Source: Datisca glomerata
Lineage: Eukaryota > Streptophyta > Magnoliopsida > Cucurbitales > Datiscaceae
DNA length: 64,000 nt
Direction of reading: 5' to 3'
Assembly: GCA_003255025.1 (NCBI GenBank)
Contig: QANY01007891.1
Location: 1 to 64,000 of the forward strand
This document shows, piece by piece, positions 10,005 through 20,554 of the stretch. Position 1 is the stretch's first letter, and every line of letters starts with the position of its first letter. The notes under the pieces were generated by a model. That model did not search any database and was not told the origin of the DNA. It worked only from the letters and a program-made list of their open reading frames with translations. The position numbers and the translations under genes were made by a program.

Positions 10005-12228
10005 TGTTACAAAAAATCTCAACAGTGAGGTGACATGCAATCTCCTCTCCACGTACGGTTCTTCCCGAGTGAGAACCTTCATAATGCAGACAAAGAACTC
10101 TAAGGCGAAGAGAACATGGGATGGTTTCCTTGTCGAAGAGACATTGATGCCTAAGTCAATATTTGATCGATATTTTGGCATAGTTTTCAGGGAGAGAAGG
10201 TGTACCTCTATTGTTAGTGGATGGGCGTATTTGTACCTCAATCTTCGTGTGAAAGGAAGCACGTTAAGAATCCTCAGAGGTGTGTTTGGGAAGCTTCACG
10301 GGACACAATTTCTATCCTGACTGTTCCTGGTTGGATGAATGGGGGGCAACCTTGACATAAAGTAATATGCATTAAAATATTGACATGCCTTCGAAATGAC
10401 CAGACGAGGATTATCTTAACATCCTACCATGACGATTGGACTTGTTGAATACTCGGGCCTGTGAGAAGGTTCCACCTGGGACTTTATTTTCGGCGGGTAA
10501 TGATGACCCTATGGAATTATGTCCATAAAGTAGGGTTCTATAACTATTTACGAGTATTTAGTTATTTCTCAGACATTTTGTATTACTGAATTTAAGGAAT
10601 GAGTGAAAAATTTCTATTAATTAAAGTGTGTTTATAATTTACTCAAGTCCTGAAAATATTGTCAACATAAGAAGAGTAAAGACAAAATGGTCTTCCACAC
10701 AAACTCTTCTGAAATAGTTCATAACGATATTCGCGGTCTTAGGATCAACTGGACAAACGAGTCTGATTATGATTGTTAGGTTGAACCAAATGATGTCAGT
10801 CGTGGGGCATGAGAGTGGAGACTATGACGGTTGACCTAGGCATGTTATGGAACATGTTGAATAAACCAGTAATAAATTAGTTTAGAGTAAGATCATTTGC
10901 CTAGCTCTAAATCTAATTGTTACACCTTAAGGATATTTTCATAATTACTTTAATTCTAAGGTGAATATGAAGTTTGACTTAGTTATTTGCGGTCTTTGAT
11001 ATTCCAAATGAGTGAGATTGAATTGTCAGACAATACCTCGACTATTAGGATCGTAATTCAATTATATTGGAATTGCGTGATTCACAAATACGAAAATTCA
11101 TGGTTAGATTTTGAAAGCAACAATATCACCTTATGTTTTATTGATGGGTGTGTGAATAAATTAACTTGACCAAGTATTCAATGAAATGAGTCATTGAATA
11201 AGACTTGTGAATTGTACGAGAGAATTAACTGATATGTCTTTCTTATTCACAGTCGATAAATGAGTTAAGAAAAGAATAACAATAGGGGTAAAATGGTAAT
11301 TTTTTATCCTACTTTTGTAATCAATACTCTTGAAGGGTAATATGTTAAAATATTCTGTAGACCGTGAAATAAAAGAAATAACACCAGTTGGACCAAAGTG
11401 TGTTTTGGGACTAATGTGTATTTTATGAACTCATATGTGATTGATTTTGTCACTTAATTAGTGGTAAATAATTAATTGATGTTCAAATTAATTAATTTAT
11501 TATTTTATTATTATTAGATAATTAGTAAATAAAAATTATTATATAAAGGATGACATTATGGTTGCCTCCCTAGTGATGTATGTTGACACAACCCTAAGCA
11601 TACTAAACAAAAGTTGTCTCTCCTCTTCCTACTGTGTTGCCGCCGAAACTCATAGAGGAAGAAAAGAAACTGTTCTTCCTCAGTTGTTTTGAGAGTCCAC
11701 TCTCAGTTCCAGATCGATATTCTCTAAAGATATATTCCTGAAATCAACGAGTGTGTTGGTGCGAAAATAATTTGAAGTTCTTGATTCTTGAAGATTGAAG
11801 AACACGAAGCTTAAAATTAGCATTCCATTAATTCAGAAAATCTCCGATACAATAAAGGTATAAAATCATTTCTATCTCTTTTGAATACGTTTAACTTTGT
11901 CTAATCAGATGTATGGTTTTAATATTTAATATGACTAAATTGGTTGATGTAAAAAATTTAGATATTCCGCCAACGAACCATTCGTGGTTCAATGATTTTT
12001 CCTTAAAGTTTAAAACCTGATCCAATAGACTATTTTCTTAATACTATCTGAGCTCTCCTCATGAACTTCAACCTTTTATATGTGCTCAAGTCTATACAAC
12101 CGGGGCTTCCTTGAGGCTGACTAGTCAAGGTCGATCCTCACCTTAGAAACTTTCTTTCATCATAAACTTCCTAATGTGATGTGACACATGTCGTCATGTT
12201 ACTGGAACTCGGGAAAACACCCATAACA
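10005..12228 (-). repeat. 3' LTR of element G, split by an insertion
   Basis: Reverse-complement alignment to F's LTR covers 10,005-10,512 and 12,030-12,228. The LTR start (TGTTATGG, read leftward) is at 12,228 and the terminal CA is at 10,005. The two open frames seen at 10,002-10,320 on opposite strands lie wholly inside this LTR and are not genes. Confidence 0.7.
10513..12030. mobile_element. Unidentified insertion of about 1.5 kb in G's LTR, possibly a solo LTR
   Basis: Homology to the F LTR stops at about 10,513 ('ccctatgga') and resumes at about 12,030. The inserted sequence has no long frame. Its right part (11,560-12,000) looks like the promoter and R-U5 side of a copia-type LTR: 'tatataaagg', followed by a leader-like stretch with several CT-rich tracts and a 'ccgccaac' block. 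I could not fix its ends or a target duplication, so the class is uncertain. Confidence 0.4.
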
Positions 12229-13174
12229 GTTATCCCCAGTCTAGGACTTGGGTAACTTCGTTTACCCAAGTCTGAAGACTTCATTATCCGAGCACCTTGC
12301 CTGAAACTTTTTTCATGTGATGATAGACTTCATTTCCCATCCTTTCATCTCACTCTTGTGCCTCCACTTATTTGTCAGTGAGGGTTTATACCGAATGGAA
12401 TTAATTACCTGACCATTTTTATCATGACTAAATCATCGCGCATGCGTCATTTCACCATTTTGGTGGTTCAGGGACATAGATGGCGTATGGGCGCACGCGA
12501 CGGAACCTGACTCGTTCATATGTTGCTTCATTCTCTACGTGTCGTTCCATTCCCTGTGGTTGCTTGAATCATCATTTGGTCTCCAATATCTTCTCATCGA
12601 TTCATGAAATGGGCGCTTATTGGGCATGGGGTGATCTCACCGGTCACCATCATGCCCTTCTCAATACCCATTAAATAAGCAGTGATAAACATACCTTAAG
12701 TAGATGGAGTTTTACTTTTTCCTCAGTTGAACTTTAATTTGGTCTGGATGAGACTTGATCCTGAGCTGTATAGTTTTTCTAACCACTATGCCGAGCGTTA
12801 TATCCTTACTAACTTTTACTGACCAAAGCTATGAGATTACTTGTGATCCCGAGCTAGAGTAGGCCTTAAAAAAGCCTAGAACATTTTTGGTGGACTTGAT
12901 CTTATCAAACTGGTTGCCTCCTTTGTAGGTCGAGGATCGTACAAACCTATCGTAACTTTTAAGAAGTCTTTGGGTGCTCTCCCATTCGAGGGGTCTGGTC
13001 GAACGAGTTCTCCTCATATTGGGGGTTTTCCTTTCGATATTTAGTCGAGCATGCCTTCTCCTAGTTGAGTTTTTTCCTTGTTTAGCGATCTTGAAAGCAA
13101 GTTGAATTCCATTGGTTCTTCGCCATGGGGCCTTTCCTTTATCACATTGTTGGCTGTCGCGGCAAAAGTCTGTG
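12229..13174 (-). other. Interior of element G, non-coding
   Basis: The part next to the LTR aligns with F's interior in reverse orientation ('taccgaatggaatt' at 12,390 matches the inverse of about 6,830). The remainder has short frames without recognisable domains. Confidence 0.55.
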
Positions 13175-15047
13175 GCTCGAGGTCATTTAAAAATTAAATT
13201 TTTAATAAAAATCGAATCTTTTAATAAAACAAAACTTGCGCAACACCACGATAACCAAATAAATTTTTTTATTGAAAACTATTTTTCAATCAGTCAGAAT
13301 CCATTATATATTTATACATTAAATATACAAGATACAAGGTTAGAAATCATATACCTCTTGTAGTCTACATCAAACGTTCTTGAAAAACCGATCGATCCCC
13401 CATCACACGAAACCGTTCCAACGATCAGTAGACTCTGAGATCCATACCAAGATCTTCTAAGTCAATATTCAACGCACCAGGACGTGTGTGAGCACGTAGA
13501 ATATTACAAGACACTTTTTCTGTCTCTAGATGTACTCAACACACGAGATCTAAAAATTTACTGAGTAGGACTTTAGTGAAACAATTCTTTAAAAGAACGC
13601 GATGATTATTCTTTCAGAGTTTTGATTAACTATTAATCATAGAGAAAAATCATTTTGAGACTAACTGTGTTCTCAATTTAATTTTTTTATGAACTGATGA
13701 CCCCATTCATCAACTGAGACCATTAGAATAATATATCTATATTTTCTAAATAATTGCGTATAAGATTTTTTAGAAACAAACTGAAATAATATTTAATTAT
13801 AAAATTATAAATTACAATGAGACCCACTATAAGTGTGCACAATTGCAATGTCACACGGCATTACAATAGTCTATGTCAATCTCTGATACTCAATCAGTGA
13901 TGGACACGTGTCAATTACTATGAATTAAATATTTATTTTAATCAGATAAATATATAGATGTTAGTTAATTCAAAATTAACATATCTGATTATCCGTATCA
14001 ACTAACTTATCCGTTATTTCACAAATAACCAATTTAGTCGATTCAAATTATTATCTAATAATAATTTAATTATCTAATTTAACAAATTAGATATTTTATC
14101 TCACTTATCAATAATTAAAAATATAATCGATAATTATTTATATATGAAATATGAAATATATATATATAATAATTCAACTAATTAATTCTTAATTAATTAA
14201 TCACACATAATTATGTACTTGCCCAGAATTAAAATTGTTTTTGCAAGTCAGTCATTTTCTTATGTTCTCAAATATTCACACCCTACACCGCGTAGTACAG
14301 ATTTGACTTGGGGACCATGAACCTATAATTCTAAGCTCCAATAAACTAAATTATTAATTAAACTATTTAATTAAATAATCTTATCTATTAATTTTATTAT
14401 TACTCCACTATAAATATAGGATTAAACTCTTAGTGATTATAGAGTGTATTTACAGAGAAAATTCATGTAGTCCATTGATATAATTATTTCATGCAGTTCT
14501 GTCCTTCAATTAGAGTTGGTCAAATTTATCATTTTACCCCTCTAAATACCTCTTGATCCTAAAGTACTATTAATCAACTAGTGAATGACTAATTTATAAT
14601 TTTATTATAATTTTGAGCTCAATAACCATTCAGTTCTAAAATTAACACTTAAAAGAACCAATATATGATCTGTTAGGAAAGCTTGGATTCCAAATCTTGC
14701 AAGATCATGTTCTCAGTCATCCAAATCATTGAATCTCTAAAACAAAAGTCCCTTGCTTGTTTTACAAATAAACCTTAACGAGTGAATCAAAAGATCTAGT
14801 AGACATGCATAGGAGTTTATGACTACTCAGGATTCAGATTGATCTACATATGATCATCGAATTGATATATATTAATTTTTTATGATAAACGACACGATAA
14901 TAAATATATGAATTCACATCAGTCCAGTCATAAATAATCTCATTATGTAAAATACATTCACTAATATATCTATACACATCAATGTAATCCTCATTAAATT
15001 ATATATCAAAATGTCAATACACATGCTTTGAGGGCATAACCCCAACA
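13175..15047 (-). mobile_element. AT-rich insertion of about 1.9 kb in G, probably an LTR of a copia-like element
   Basis: The right edge, read on the minus strand, starts TGTTGGGGTTATGCC, a typical start for a long copia LTR. A TATA-like run lies near 14,405. The left part reads on the minus strand like the end of such an LTR ('gcgcaag' block near 13,230). No coding sequence was seen. I found no convincing target duplication: right flank 'acata', left limit unclear. A solo LTR is the simplest reading. Confidence 0.4.
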
Positions 15048-15057
15048 ACATATCCAT

Positions 15058-15541
15058 GCGTTTTTGCTCTAGCTAAATCCTTGAGCTGAAACGCTCATCA
15101 GAGGGCCTTTTTCTTATCTTTTGAGCTATAGTGCTAGGTAGATATCCTCGTCCCTGGTGTCGAGATTGCATTGGCTAAGGGTTTTCCCTAATCCTGTCAG
15201 ACGGGTATGAGTGCTCATCGGTCATTACTTCCGTTGGACTAGCCAAGTGTATCCACTCTGGCTAGAACCTTGATCCCGTTTGTGAGCATAAGTGCTCGGC
15301 AGACATCTTTCCCTGATGTCTAGCCAAGTGTGTTTGCTCTGGCTAAATCCTTGAATCATGTGTGTGAGCATGAGTACTCGGCATACATTTTTCCTTGATT
15401 TCTAGTAAGGCGTGCCTACTCTGTATAGATCTTTTATTCCCATCTGCGAGCATGAATGCTTGGCAGATATCTTTCCTTTATGTCTAGCCAGGCGTGTCTA
15501 CTCTAGCTAGACCCTTGAATTCTGTATGTGAACATGAGTGC

Positions 15542-15590
<49 letters not shown>

Positions 15591-16150
15591 TTGATGTCTA
15601 GCCAGGCATGCCTGCTCTGGCTATACCTTTGAACCTCGTCTGCGAGCATGAGTGTTTGGCATACATCTTTCCTTAATGTCTAGACAGGCATGCCTGCTTT
15701 GGCTAGACCATTTAATCTCATCTGTGAGTATGAGTGCTCGGTAGGCATCTTTTCTTGATGTCTAGCCAGACGTGCCTTTTCTGGCTAGACCTTTGAATCT
15801 CGTCTGCCATCACGAGTGCTCGGCATACATATTTCTTTTATGTCTAGCCAAACATGCCTACTCTGGCTAGATCCTTAAATCTCTTCTTCGAGCATAAGTG
15901 CGCAACAGACTTTTTTCCTTGATGTCTAGCCGGGCGTGCCTGATCTGGCTAGACCCTTGAATCTCGTATGCGAGTATGGGTGCTTGGCAGACATCTTTTC
16001 TTGACATCTAGATAGGCGTGACTACTCTAGCTAGACTCTTGAATCCCTCTAACAAGCTGGGGTGTTCGACATACATCACTTTTTGCCTTGATGTCTAGTC
16101 AGGCGTTTCTGCTCTGACTAGACCCTTGATCACGTATGCAAGATGAGGTG
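15058..16150 (-). repeat. Tandem array, unit about 82 bp, roughly 12 copies
   Basis: Each unit carries 'tctagccaggcgtgcct', 'ctctggctagacccttgaat', 'gcgagcatgagtgctcggc' and 'agacatctttccttgatg' with substitutions. Copies start near 15,237, 15,320, 15,401, 15,481, 15,597, 15,680, 15,760, 15,842, 15,925, 16,005 and 16,094, plus more diverged ones to the left. A TA dinucleotide run (15,545-15,588) is embedded in one unit. It is part of element G. There are no spacers, so it is not CRISPR-like. Confidence 0.85.
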
Positions 16151-16189
16151 CTCAGTAGACATAACTTTTTATTTAATACCGATTCTGGT

Positions 16190-16610
16190 TAGACAACCTC
16201 GCCAGGCATAACTTTTTGTTTAATCCTTATTGTCTGGTTAGAGCACCTCGCAAGTCATCACTTTTTGTTTACTCGTGACTGCTGGGTTAGAGCACCTCGC
16301 CAATCATCACTTTTTGTTTAATCTTGACTGTCGGGTTAGAGCACCTCGCCAATCATCCCTTTTAGTGTAATCCTGCCTGTCGAGTTAGAGCACCTCACCA
16401 GTCATCACTTTTTGTTTAATTCCGACTCCTAGGTTAGAGCACCCCACTAGTCATCACTTTTTGTTTAATCCCGACTACCGAGTTAGAGCATCTCACCTAC
16501 TTTTTGTTTAATCTCAACTATCGAGTTAGATCACCTCGTCAATCATCACTTTTTATTTAATCCCGACTAGCAGGCTGGAGCACCACGTCAGTCAACACTT
16601 TTTAATCATT
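16190..16610 (-). repeat. Tandem array, unit about 53 bp, about eight copies
   Basis: The units contain 'gttagagcacctcgccaatc', 'atcactttttgtttaatc' and 'ccgactgtcgg'. The unit is the reverse complement of the three-copy repeat at 6,157-6,310 in element F. Copies become irregular at the ends. It directly follows the 82-bp array, so element G carries two unrelated arrays side by side. Confidence 0.9.
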
Positions 16611-17534
16611 CGTCGTGCTTTGCAGAAGAGTCAATTGTTTCCTTTACTCTAAACAGGGAAAACTGACGTGCTGAACCGTTCCAAAAATAAATCATGTGCA
16701 ACTTATGTGCATTTATTAAATTCATACATTCCGGTCTCGATGCCTCATTCAGGATGGGAGCATCCCAAAATCCTAATTAACTTTGTAATTATGGTATGCC
16801 CCCGAAGACGAGTGGGCTCTTCATTTCGCAAGCTTGACATTTTGTACGTGGACATATATGGGTTTATCCTGATTCTTCCTCTCCGGATGTTCTGGCGAGA
16901 GTATGACCAACCATCTTGGCCCTTCAAGTCTTTCTTAGGTGGTGCGCATGTCACATGCTCCTTTTATGTGCGTTGATCCATCTCGCATGTGGGCTTGGTA
17001 GGAGTAAAACCTGATCCACTCAACGAGGTTGCATCTCTCGGCTTGGCTCGCGAGCCCGTGCGTTGATCTTATCTAGGTTTTCATCCTTCCGTTTCACCTG
17101 AAATGGGATTGGGAGCTGGAAGTCGTGCAGTCTATGTTTGTATCTCACCCATGGTGGGGGATGATCCCGGACCCATTCACCTACTTTTCACTTGCTCTAG
17201 AGCTTTGCAAACTCATTGATGACCAAGAGCGGCACTGGGGATTTAGACTGAGGGTGGCTCGTTGATACTTTCCTGCACCTTCTGTCATTGCTGATACATT
17301 AGATCTTGGAGTGTCCACACACTGACAATTAGTTGACGATCCAAAGAATAGTGATGAAGAATACAAAGTCTTGGTATTCATGTGATTCAGTCAAACAACA
17401 AAGGAAGGTGGCTGGTTCATGGTGTACGCGTGAAGATTAGGGCAATGGTTGGTGCAAATATTGAGGTTCGATCTTAACGTGGATTGAAGAGTTTTTTAAA
17501 GTCACATGTTAAAGGTAATCTTTATTATTTGTTT
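16611..17534 (-). other. Left-over interior of element G up to the LINE junction
   Basis: Short frames exist on both strands (for example 16,668-16,976 + and 17,181-17,381 -). None has a recognisable domain, and overlapping frames on both strands suggest non-coding DNA. The junction to LINE sequence lies somewhere in 17,450-17,535. Confidence 0.45.
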
Positions 17535-18062
17535 CTATAAGCATAGATTAGGTTGTCTCATAAATATTTTAAATATCAAGACTATTTTCACTGCACTAAA
17601 TCCTACAACTCGAACACCTAAAAGAACCCTTAAAAGACCCTTCAATAATAACTGATATCTTAGTAGAGTCCAATATAACATTAATCTAGGCAATAAAACC
17701 CTCGGAAAAAAATCAAAACGTGTAAGGACCTCAAAGAAAAATGGACATCTGATAGAGTCAAAAGTCTCGCAAATGCCAATTTTCAGAGCAACATGACCAC
17801 CACAACTATTATTTCTCAAAATATTAAAACCTTCAGAAGTACCAATGATATAGTAAACAGTTATGCGAGAGCAACTAATGGTAAGATGATTAGTAATCAT
17901 CCTTGGGATAACTTTGAACATGAAATTACCTAACTTAATTGGCACGAAACTAAGTAATAGCAGTTGGCATCTTAGGAATAAGGACCATAAAGTTATGATC
18001 CAGATTAGGAAAAACATATCCATGAAAGAAATCTTGCACTGCAAGACCACGTCTGACCTCAC
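17535..18062 (-). pseudogene. LINE reverse-transcriptase fragment, N-terminal half of RT
   Basis: The minus strand has a 175-codon open frame matching the start of a plant L1-like RT. It shows a 'GNFMFKVIPRMI' block (family: F-x-F-K-I-I-x-K-x-L), then 'TSEGFNILR', then 'GGHVALKIGICETFD' (family: G-G-x-L-A-L-K-I-D-I-x-K-A-F-D, with the first catalytic Asp replaced by Gly), then 'FFFEVLTRFDF'. A neighbouring frame continues with 'INVILDSTKISV', so there is a frameshift. The missing Asp and the shift make it inactive. It could be the upstream part of the LINE whose later blocks are at 8.6-3.0 kb. Confidence 0.7.
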
Positions 18063-20505
18063 AATGTCAAATGTGCATTATTTCTGAGAACCAAAATTTT
18101 TTGTATATGCAATATTTAAAGTTTATATTCTTACATTTCTAACTTTTCATTACACGATTAATTAATTTTATATATAACATACAAGGTGCATTGTTTGAAT
18201 CTAGTAACTACAAATACATTAAACATCTTCATATTTTAACACATTAAAAATATTAAAAATATCAAAGCTAGAGAGTCATGATCCACACACGAAAATACAC
18301 ATAGAAAAACTAAACTAGAGAGTCATGATCCACACACTAGTGCTCTTCCTATTCTTCTATGGCATCTTACATACGTTTGTAATTACATTACTTATGATGG
18401 ACTTTCATTAGCTATTGTCTCATCATCTACACCCTCTTCATTAGCCACAATGTGTGTTTCATCCAAATTTTGGGCACAACGTACGCTCTTCCTTGAGTTA
18501 CCGACCAACTTGAGTTTGCCTCATCTCCAAATGGCTAAATAATTGGTGTATGTGGTTCATCTTGATGCATGTCATCATCATCTAACTTCCAGGAATTGCA
18601 TTGACTTCTATGCCATGAGGTATGCGTTGAATCTCTTGAGGTAGATGATCGGTATGATGCGCTGATACCATTATACGTATATGTTATCGGATTCATGTCC
18701 ATCCACTCCTCCAAACAATGTGACCTCTGCCTTTAGCTCACCTCTCAATGCATTAATTATATTGGACGTGCGAACCAATTCATGCCTCCCCCTCTAATCA
18801 ATAGCATGCAACTACGGTTCGCTATCACTTGACTTAGGCACATGCTAAATCATACCAAATTTTCACAAAACAGGATCGGACCGCATTATTCCACTATATG
18901 AAAGTAAATCAGATGAGAGGCAACTCACCAAATGTCATAGGCTATAAACGAGTATTTTGGAAGTGTGGTGATGATGTCATTGTAAAGTTGTCAAAAACAT
19001 ATAAAAAATAGTTCAATAAATGTTGAGACCTACATTATAATATATATATATAAAAGTGTTACATGGGTTTGTCTATCTAACATATATCTATACTGGGTCA
19101 GAAGATGTGTGAGTTATCTGTGGATATTAGCATTTTTGAGGTTAGTGTTGATGAGCATAGCACCTCCAATTTGTTAGAAAATATCAATCCATTCCATTCT
19201 TTTAAAAGATAGACATTAGAGGTAAATGTACGAGTTTTTTTAATTAGCATAGAAAAGTAAAGTCACCATCTTAAACTACAGCACATGAAAATCGACTACG
19301 CTGCATATCAACCAAGCTTTAATGATATCAAGTTAAAAACTCAATCTCGTTCTACACCTTAAAACATTAATTAAAACCTAGATATTGAAGATATGGGAAC
19401 TAAAGCTTCATAACGAGTATAGAAAAGTAAATTCCGACATGATGAATAACATTTCAACTATACTGGATAAGATTGGTTCACTTATTTCACCTAGGAGATT
19501 CAATTGTTCAGTGAGCACAATGAGGAGAATATCTTGTTTCATATTCTAAATTATGAATAATTTTACAATATGTTGGACAGATAATTTTACGGTGTCGGTA
19601 CAGATCCCATTTAAAGCTACTCAAAAGTCCAAATTAAAGACTTGGAAAGAAGTGAGCTGACTCATGTGATGGAGGAATAATTCACCAACTAATTAGAAAG
19701 TGAGCAAGAAGGAAAAGTGAAACAAGCAACTATTATTTGTGCATTAGACGGTAATTGTAGGGCCACTCACATGTCTTTCTTTTTGTCATCCTTTTCTGTG
19801 GAAAAAGAAAGCAAAAAATATTTCTTTCCTAAACAAGATTCAAAAACGACAGGTGAACGAAATCCATTTGTGGAACACCTCGCAGTTTATTCACAAACAG
19901 ACAAGCATTGTACACGTAGATTATATTCTCCATTACTTGTTGGGCAAGCTTGGAATCATAAATCTGCCCTCCCACTCGTTCAATGTATAGGGTATTCAAT
20001 AATTCTAGGGTGTCAAAAAGGTATGGGTGTCCTAGTGACCCACTATTAGAATTTACCCATATGAGATGTATATAGGGAGGGAAGTCATCTCTTGAAATCA
20101 ACACCCTCATATCAAAACATGACCATTCAGTTTATTTGAAGAAATGTTTATGAGTGTTTATAACTTTAATACATTAAAATATCATTCTTTTAGTTACAAA
20201 CTGCTTTGTATCAATATTTGTAGTATCAAGTATTCTAAAAATAAATAGTTGAATATGTATTTCTTGTCAAACAGAATTAATTCTAATAGACTTGTTAAAG
20301 AATCTCATTGACTTACACCCATCAAATGTGTTTAAAACAACTATTTTATATAAATTTTGCTTTTAATTATATCTTAGATCATTGATCTGTTAGGCTGTAT
20401 TACGTTTTTTTAATATAATCCATTGTATAATTTAAATTCGAATGAAAAAAGGGGAAAAACCCTTTTATAATTCGGAACAGAAAAAGGGAAAAGATACGGA
20501 ATGCC
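18063..20505. other. Intergenic region upstream of the ATPase gene
   Basis: No gene recognised. A 26-bp direct repeat ('agagagtcatgatccacac' core) occurs at about 18,266 and 18,310. Overlapping frames at 19,717-20,110 on both strands have no recognisable domain. The last 150 bp form the proximal promoter of the ATPase gene. Confidence 0.5.
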
Positions 20506-20513
20506 TATAAATA
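20506..20513 (+). promoter_or_regulatory. TATA box of the AAA-ATPase gene
   Basis: TATAAATA lies 42 bp upstream of the chosen ATG, which predicts a very short 5' leader. It is the only good TATA motif close to the start. An ATG at 20,520 opens a 9-codon frame ending before the main ATG. It would be transcribed only if initiation occurs unusually close to the TATA box. Confidence 0.6.
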
Positions 20514-20554
20514 TACACATGGATCTCCAAAGTGCGCACCAAAAGTGAGCAAAC

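Larger units (their letters stand above)
10005..17450 (-). mobile_element. Non-autonomous LTR retrotransposon G (minus), relative of F, with later insertions
   Basis: Read on the minus strand, it has a 3' LTR of the F family (split, 10,005-12,228) and an interior upstream of it matching F's interior next to the LTR (12,229-12,670 aligns with 6,540-6,983 reversed). The F-type 53-bp repeat is here expanded to eight copies, next to an 82-bp array. No retroviral-type domains were recognised. The 5' LTR is not found: the element fades out near 17,450 where LINE sequence starts. Two long insertions (about 10,513-12,030 and 13,175-15,047) were added later. The upper boundary is approximate. Confidence 0.65.

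Noticed and set aside
10002..10320. Open frames of 86 and 96 codons on opposite strands
   Set aside because: They lie wholly within the LTR of element G, which aligns to the LTR of F; a chance frame pair in LTR DNA.
15058..16610. Regular repeats that could look like a CRISPR array
   Set aside because: There are no unique spacers: the units are contiguous tandem repeats, in a plant nuclear element. No cas genes.
16668..16976. 102-codon plus-strand frame overlapped by a minus-strand frame
   Set aside because: Inside element G, no recognisable domain, both strands open at once; likely chance.
18400..18900. Possible transposase or host-gene remnant on the minus strand
   Set aside because: Several short peptides look protein-like, but I could not match them to a named family or chain them in order.
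19717..20110. Overlapping 110-codon (+) and 93-codon (-) frames upstream of the ATPase gene
   Set aside because: No motif, no splice or promoter context, and both strands open; not supported as a gene.
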